A stretch of DNA of 6,116 nucleotides. Origin: Lachnobacterium bovis. GTDB taxonomy: Bacteria; Bacillota; Clostridia; Lachnospirales; Lachnospiraceae. The translations under genes and the position numbers were made by a program. Positions 4,090-6,116 of this stretch are shown piece after piece. Below the pieces are notes generated by a model, which saw nothing but the letters and a program-made list of their open reading frames with translations, made no database searches and was not told where the DNA came from. The first letter of the stretch is position 1; every line of letters begins with the position of its first letter. The stretch lies in the NCBI RefSeq assembly GCF_900111325.1, contig NZ_FOGW01000043.1, positions 1 through 6,116 of the forward strand, written 5' to 3'.

Positions 4090-6069
4090 TTATTCTTCGT
4101 CTTCTTTTCTTTTTTTGTTAACTAATGTGATTCCGAATAATCCAGCAGCACCTGTTAATAATGCAAGTAATGAGTTTACTGCATAATCAGCTGTCTTAGG
4201 TGAAGAAGTCTTTGTAGATTTCTTTGTTGAAGTTGTAACTTTGGCAACTTTTGTAGATGTAGCAGCTTTAGTATCTGCAGGTTTAACTGTAGGATTTGGA
4301 GTTACAGGTGTATCTGGTTTTTTGTCCTCATCTGGAACGATTGGTTCTGGTTCAGGTGTTGTAGCATCTGCGGTATTGTATAAAATAGCAAACTGAGATA
4401 ATTTCTTAACATGTAAAATTAATGAATTACCGCTAATTTCAATATATTCTCCATCTTCATTAGGTGTAGTTGTAATTTCACGTAATGAGTCATGAATGCT
4501 AATAACTTTGTAATCTGTCTTTCCCTGTGCTTCGTCAGGTAATACATAATGAACTGTTAGAAGAGCACCTAAATTTGTTACATCTTCTTTTGGAGCATTT
4601 TCTAAGGCAGCTGGATTATCAGCGACATATCTTTCTAAATCAATTTGGATAACGCCTGCTAATTCAATATTTTCATCTGCATTCGTTCTTGCCGCAATCT
4701 GTGTTTTTAATGCATCCTCGATTTCCTCAGCAACTTCCTTAATTGTTAAAACAGCCTTAACATATTGATTATCTTCTAAATCTGATTTGGCTACTTCTAA
4801 AACTTCATTAGCATCAGCAGCAACTTTGCCTGTTGGGGCAACTTCAGCTGTTGAACCTTTTTTATCATCAGCTGTTTTGTCTAAACCATCATTTTCAAGT
4901 CTACCAGAAACTTTGATTTCTAATTCTTTGTCAGTTACACCTTCAGTTGGAATTTTATATGTAACGACACCATTTTTCTCATCTCCAGTTATTTCTTTAC
5001 TATTAGCTACAACTTTAAGTTCAGAGTCATTTACAGTTACACCTTTTTCTAATGTAACCTTTAATTCAAATTCACCAGTTGTATCAACAGCATCTGTTGA
5101 AGTAAGTGCAGCTGTACCAACTTTAGGTGAAAGGTTTGTTGTATTTAATTTTGGTGTGATCATTAATTTTTCTGTTTGAGCATTAATAAGTACATCAACT
5201 GCAGCTGTAGTGGCCTTGATTACAAATTCATAAGTATCAGTAGCACCATCTGCTTTTGTTGCTGTTACTTTACCAAGAGATTTCTTTGTTGCACTGTCAA
5301 TGATTTCTGCAACAACAGATTTAATTGTATTACCAGTTGTCGCTTTTAAATTTAAGGTCACTTTTGTATCTTTATTTTTTTCAATTACAGCAGATGCTGG
5401 TTGTGATTCTTGTGTTACATCTACCGATTTACCGTCGATAGAAGCAGATCCTACTGTAACTTTTTTATCTGTATCAGTTGAAGGCTTAAGAGTAACTGTA
5501 GATTTTGTGGTGTCTACTTCACGGGTGTAAACTTTAACAGTAGCACCTTTTATAGCAGCTACATCAACACCCTCTTTATTCTCTATTTTTTCATAACTGT
5601 TACCCACTTTTTTATATTTTCCAACAACGCTTTCTGGCCATTCGTAGTCTGAATTATCTTTGTCTACAACAGCGGTTTCTTCAGACCTTGTATAGAAATT
5701 TTGTGTTTCATCTGTTCTTTCTTTAAATCCTTTTTGGACATCTGCAACATATTCACCAGTATTACTTTCAGTAAACACATACCCTCTACTTGGAGAAGTT
5801 AAATCTCCCGAAATCTCTGTGTATGCTCCAGTTTCCCCATTAAAACTATAATGAGTTCCATTTGTTGGCCATTTATACACATTATCTTTTGAAACTGCAC
5901 TAACTGTTTCTTCTGTATATTTATACATACCTTCAGGTAATTTACTGTCTTCCGCCTTAACCTCTTGAGCGAAACTTCCTACAAGTGGAACATTTGGAGC
6001 TAAACTAGTGCCAACAACAGTAGCACTTAATAAACCAATAAGTAATTTTTTCTTTAAACCTCTAATCAT
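4090..6069 (-). CDS. Sortase-anchored surface protein, 659 aa
   Basis: Exported protein probably fixed to the cell wall. Residues 1 to about 39 form a signal peptide: basic MIRGLKKK, a hydrophobic stretch 9-34, and probable cleavage after VKA-39. Two related modules follow at about 48-90 (core SKDNVYKWP) and 125-167 (core DKDNSDYEWP). Next comes a long beta-rich, Thr/Val/Lys-rich region (about 185-560) resembling Ig-like or adhesin folds, with no domain I can name. A Pro/Thr/Lys/Ala stalk spans about 567-622. The C-terminus has a cell-wall sorting signal: SPKTAD (623-628), a hydrophobic segment (629-650) and a basic tail NKKRKEDEE. SPKTA departs from LPXTG but resembles (S/N/P)PXT-type motifs of some clostridial sortases. 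No sortase is in the window. AAGGAGG is 9 bases from the ATG. The start and first 11 codons lie inside the inverted repeat, and the promoter must lie at or beyond the right edge. Role (adhesion or immune exposure) is inferred. Confidence 0.9.
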   Translation of the reverse strand: MIRGLKKKLLIGLLSATVVGTSLAPNVPLVGSFAQEVKAEDSKLPEGMYKYTEETVSAVSKDNVYKWPTNGTHYSFNGETGAYTEISGDLTSPSRGYVFTESNTGEYVADVQKGFKERTDETQNFYTRSEETAVVDKDNSDYEWPESVVGKYKKVGNSYEKIENKEGVDVAAIKGATVKVYTREVDTTKSTVTLKPSTDTDKKVTVGSASIDGKSVDVTQESQPASAVIEKNKDTKVTLNLKATTGNTIKSVVAEIIDSATKKSLGKVTATKADGATDTYEFVIKATTAAVDVLINAQTEKLMITPKLNTTNLSPKVGTAALTSTDAVDTTGEFELKVTLEKGVTVNDSELKVVANSKEITGDEKNGVVTYKIPTEGVTDKELEIKVSGRLENDGLDKTADDKKGSTAEVAPTGKVAADANEVLEVAKSDLEDNQYVKAVLTIKEVAEEIEDALKTQIAARTNADENIELAGVIQIDLERYVADNPAALENAPKEDVTNLGALLTVHYVLPDEAQGKTDYKVISIHDSLREITTTPNEDGEYIEISGNSLILHVKKLSQFAILYNTADATTPEPEPIVPDEDKKPDTPVTPNPTVKPADTKAATSTKVAKVTTSTKKSTKTSSPKTADYAVNSLLALLTGAAGLFGITLVNKKRKEDEE

Positions 6070-6088
6070 CTTGAGTGACCTCCTTATT
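6037..6088 (-). repeat. Right copy of the perfect 52-bp inverted repeat
   Basis: Exact reverse complement of 213-264. It covers the ribosome binding site, start codon and codons 1-11 of the complete surface-protein gene. Only 28 bases lie between it and the window edge, so the right-hand promoter cannot be judged. Confidence 0.97.
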
Positions 6089-6116
6089 TGTCAGAGGATA
6101 AATTATGAAATACTGA

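Noticed and set aside
4787..5530. Ser/Thr/Val-rich plus-strand reading frames opposite the surface-protein gene
   Set aside because: They are compositional shadows of a Thr/Val/Lys-rich coding region, with no ribosome binding sites or independent domains.
1..6116. CRISPR array, tRNA or rRNA genes, integrase or insertion-sequence transposase
   Set aside because: No regularly spaced repeats, tRNA cloverleaf, rRNA-like sequence, or recombinase signature was seen. The Rpn family is often labelled 'putative transposase', but no terminal inverted repeats bound it here.

Overview
This is a low-GC window with strong AGGAGG-type ribosome binding sites, a perfect CIRCE heat-shock operator, sortase-type cell-wall anchoring and an Rpn/TIGR01784-type nuclease relic. 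Together these point to an anaerobic, probably host-associated Bacillota (Clostridia or Erysipelotrichia-like). The species cannot be named from the sequence alone.

Layout, left to right. (1) 1-297: a leader with a weak candidate promoter, then a ribosome binding site and the first 11 codons of a surface-protein gene. These are cut off after codon 11 and run into a stop codon. (2) 301-1787: a well-formed promoter drives an Rpn-family (PD-(D/E)XK 'recombination-promoting nuclease') gene that has lost its catalytic middle. An in-frame internal start with its own strong Shine-Dalgarno still encodes its 66-residue C-terminal tail. The next gene (1207-1713) consists of two such tail units, and the block ends at a good terminator. 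(3) 1873-2938: a CIRCE-controlled two-gene operon of small heat-shock proteins, closed by a terminator. (4) 3001-3836: a short tandem repeat, then a lone arginase-superfamily metallohydrolase. (5) 3867-4003: a relic of another Rpn gene on the minus strand, and the terminator of the surface-protein gene. (6) 4090-6069 (minus): a 659-residue secreted surface protein with a signal peptide, a duplicated N-terminal module, a Pro/Thr/Lys-rich stalk and an SPKTA-type sorting signal.

The main large-scale signal is a perfect 52-bp inverted repeat at 213-264 and 6037-6088. Each copy carries the same ribosome binding site, start codon and first 11 codons of the surface protein, pointing inward. Recombination between the copies would invert about 5.8 kb. 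It would move the surface-protein body from the right-hand promoter to the left-hand one without changing its reading frame. This is the arrangement expected of a phase-variation or promoter-exchange switch, though a static truncated paralogue is the simpler alternative.

The second signal is the Rpn region. In characterised enterobacterial rpn genes, a small protein made from an internal start (RpnS) inhibits the full-length toxic anti-phage nuclease (RpnL). Here the nuclease is broken, but the internal-start protein looks intact and its module is repeated downstream. This would fit a set of orphan RpnS-like antitoxins, which is inferred from sequence and has not been shown.
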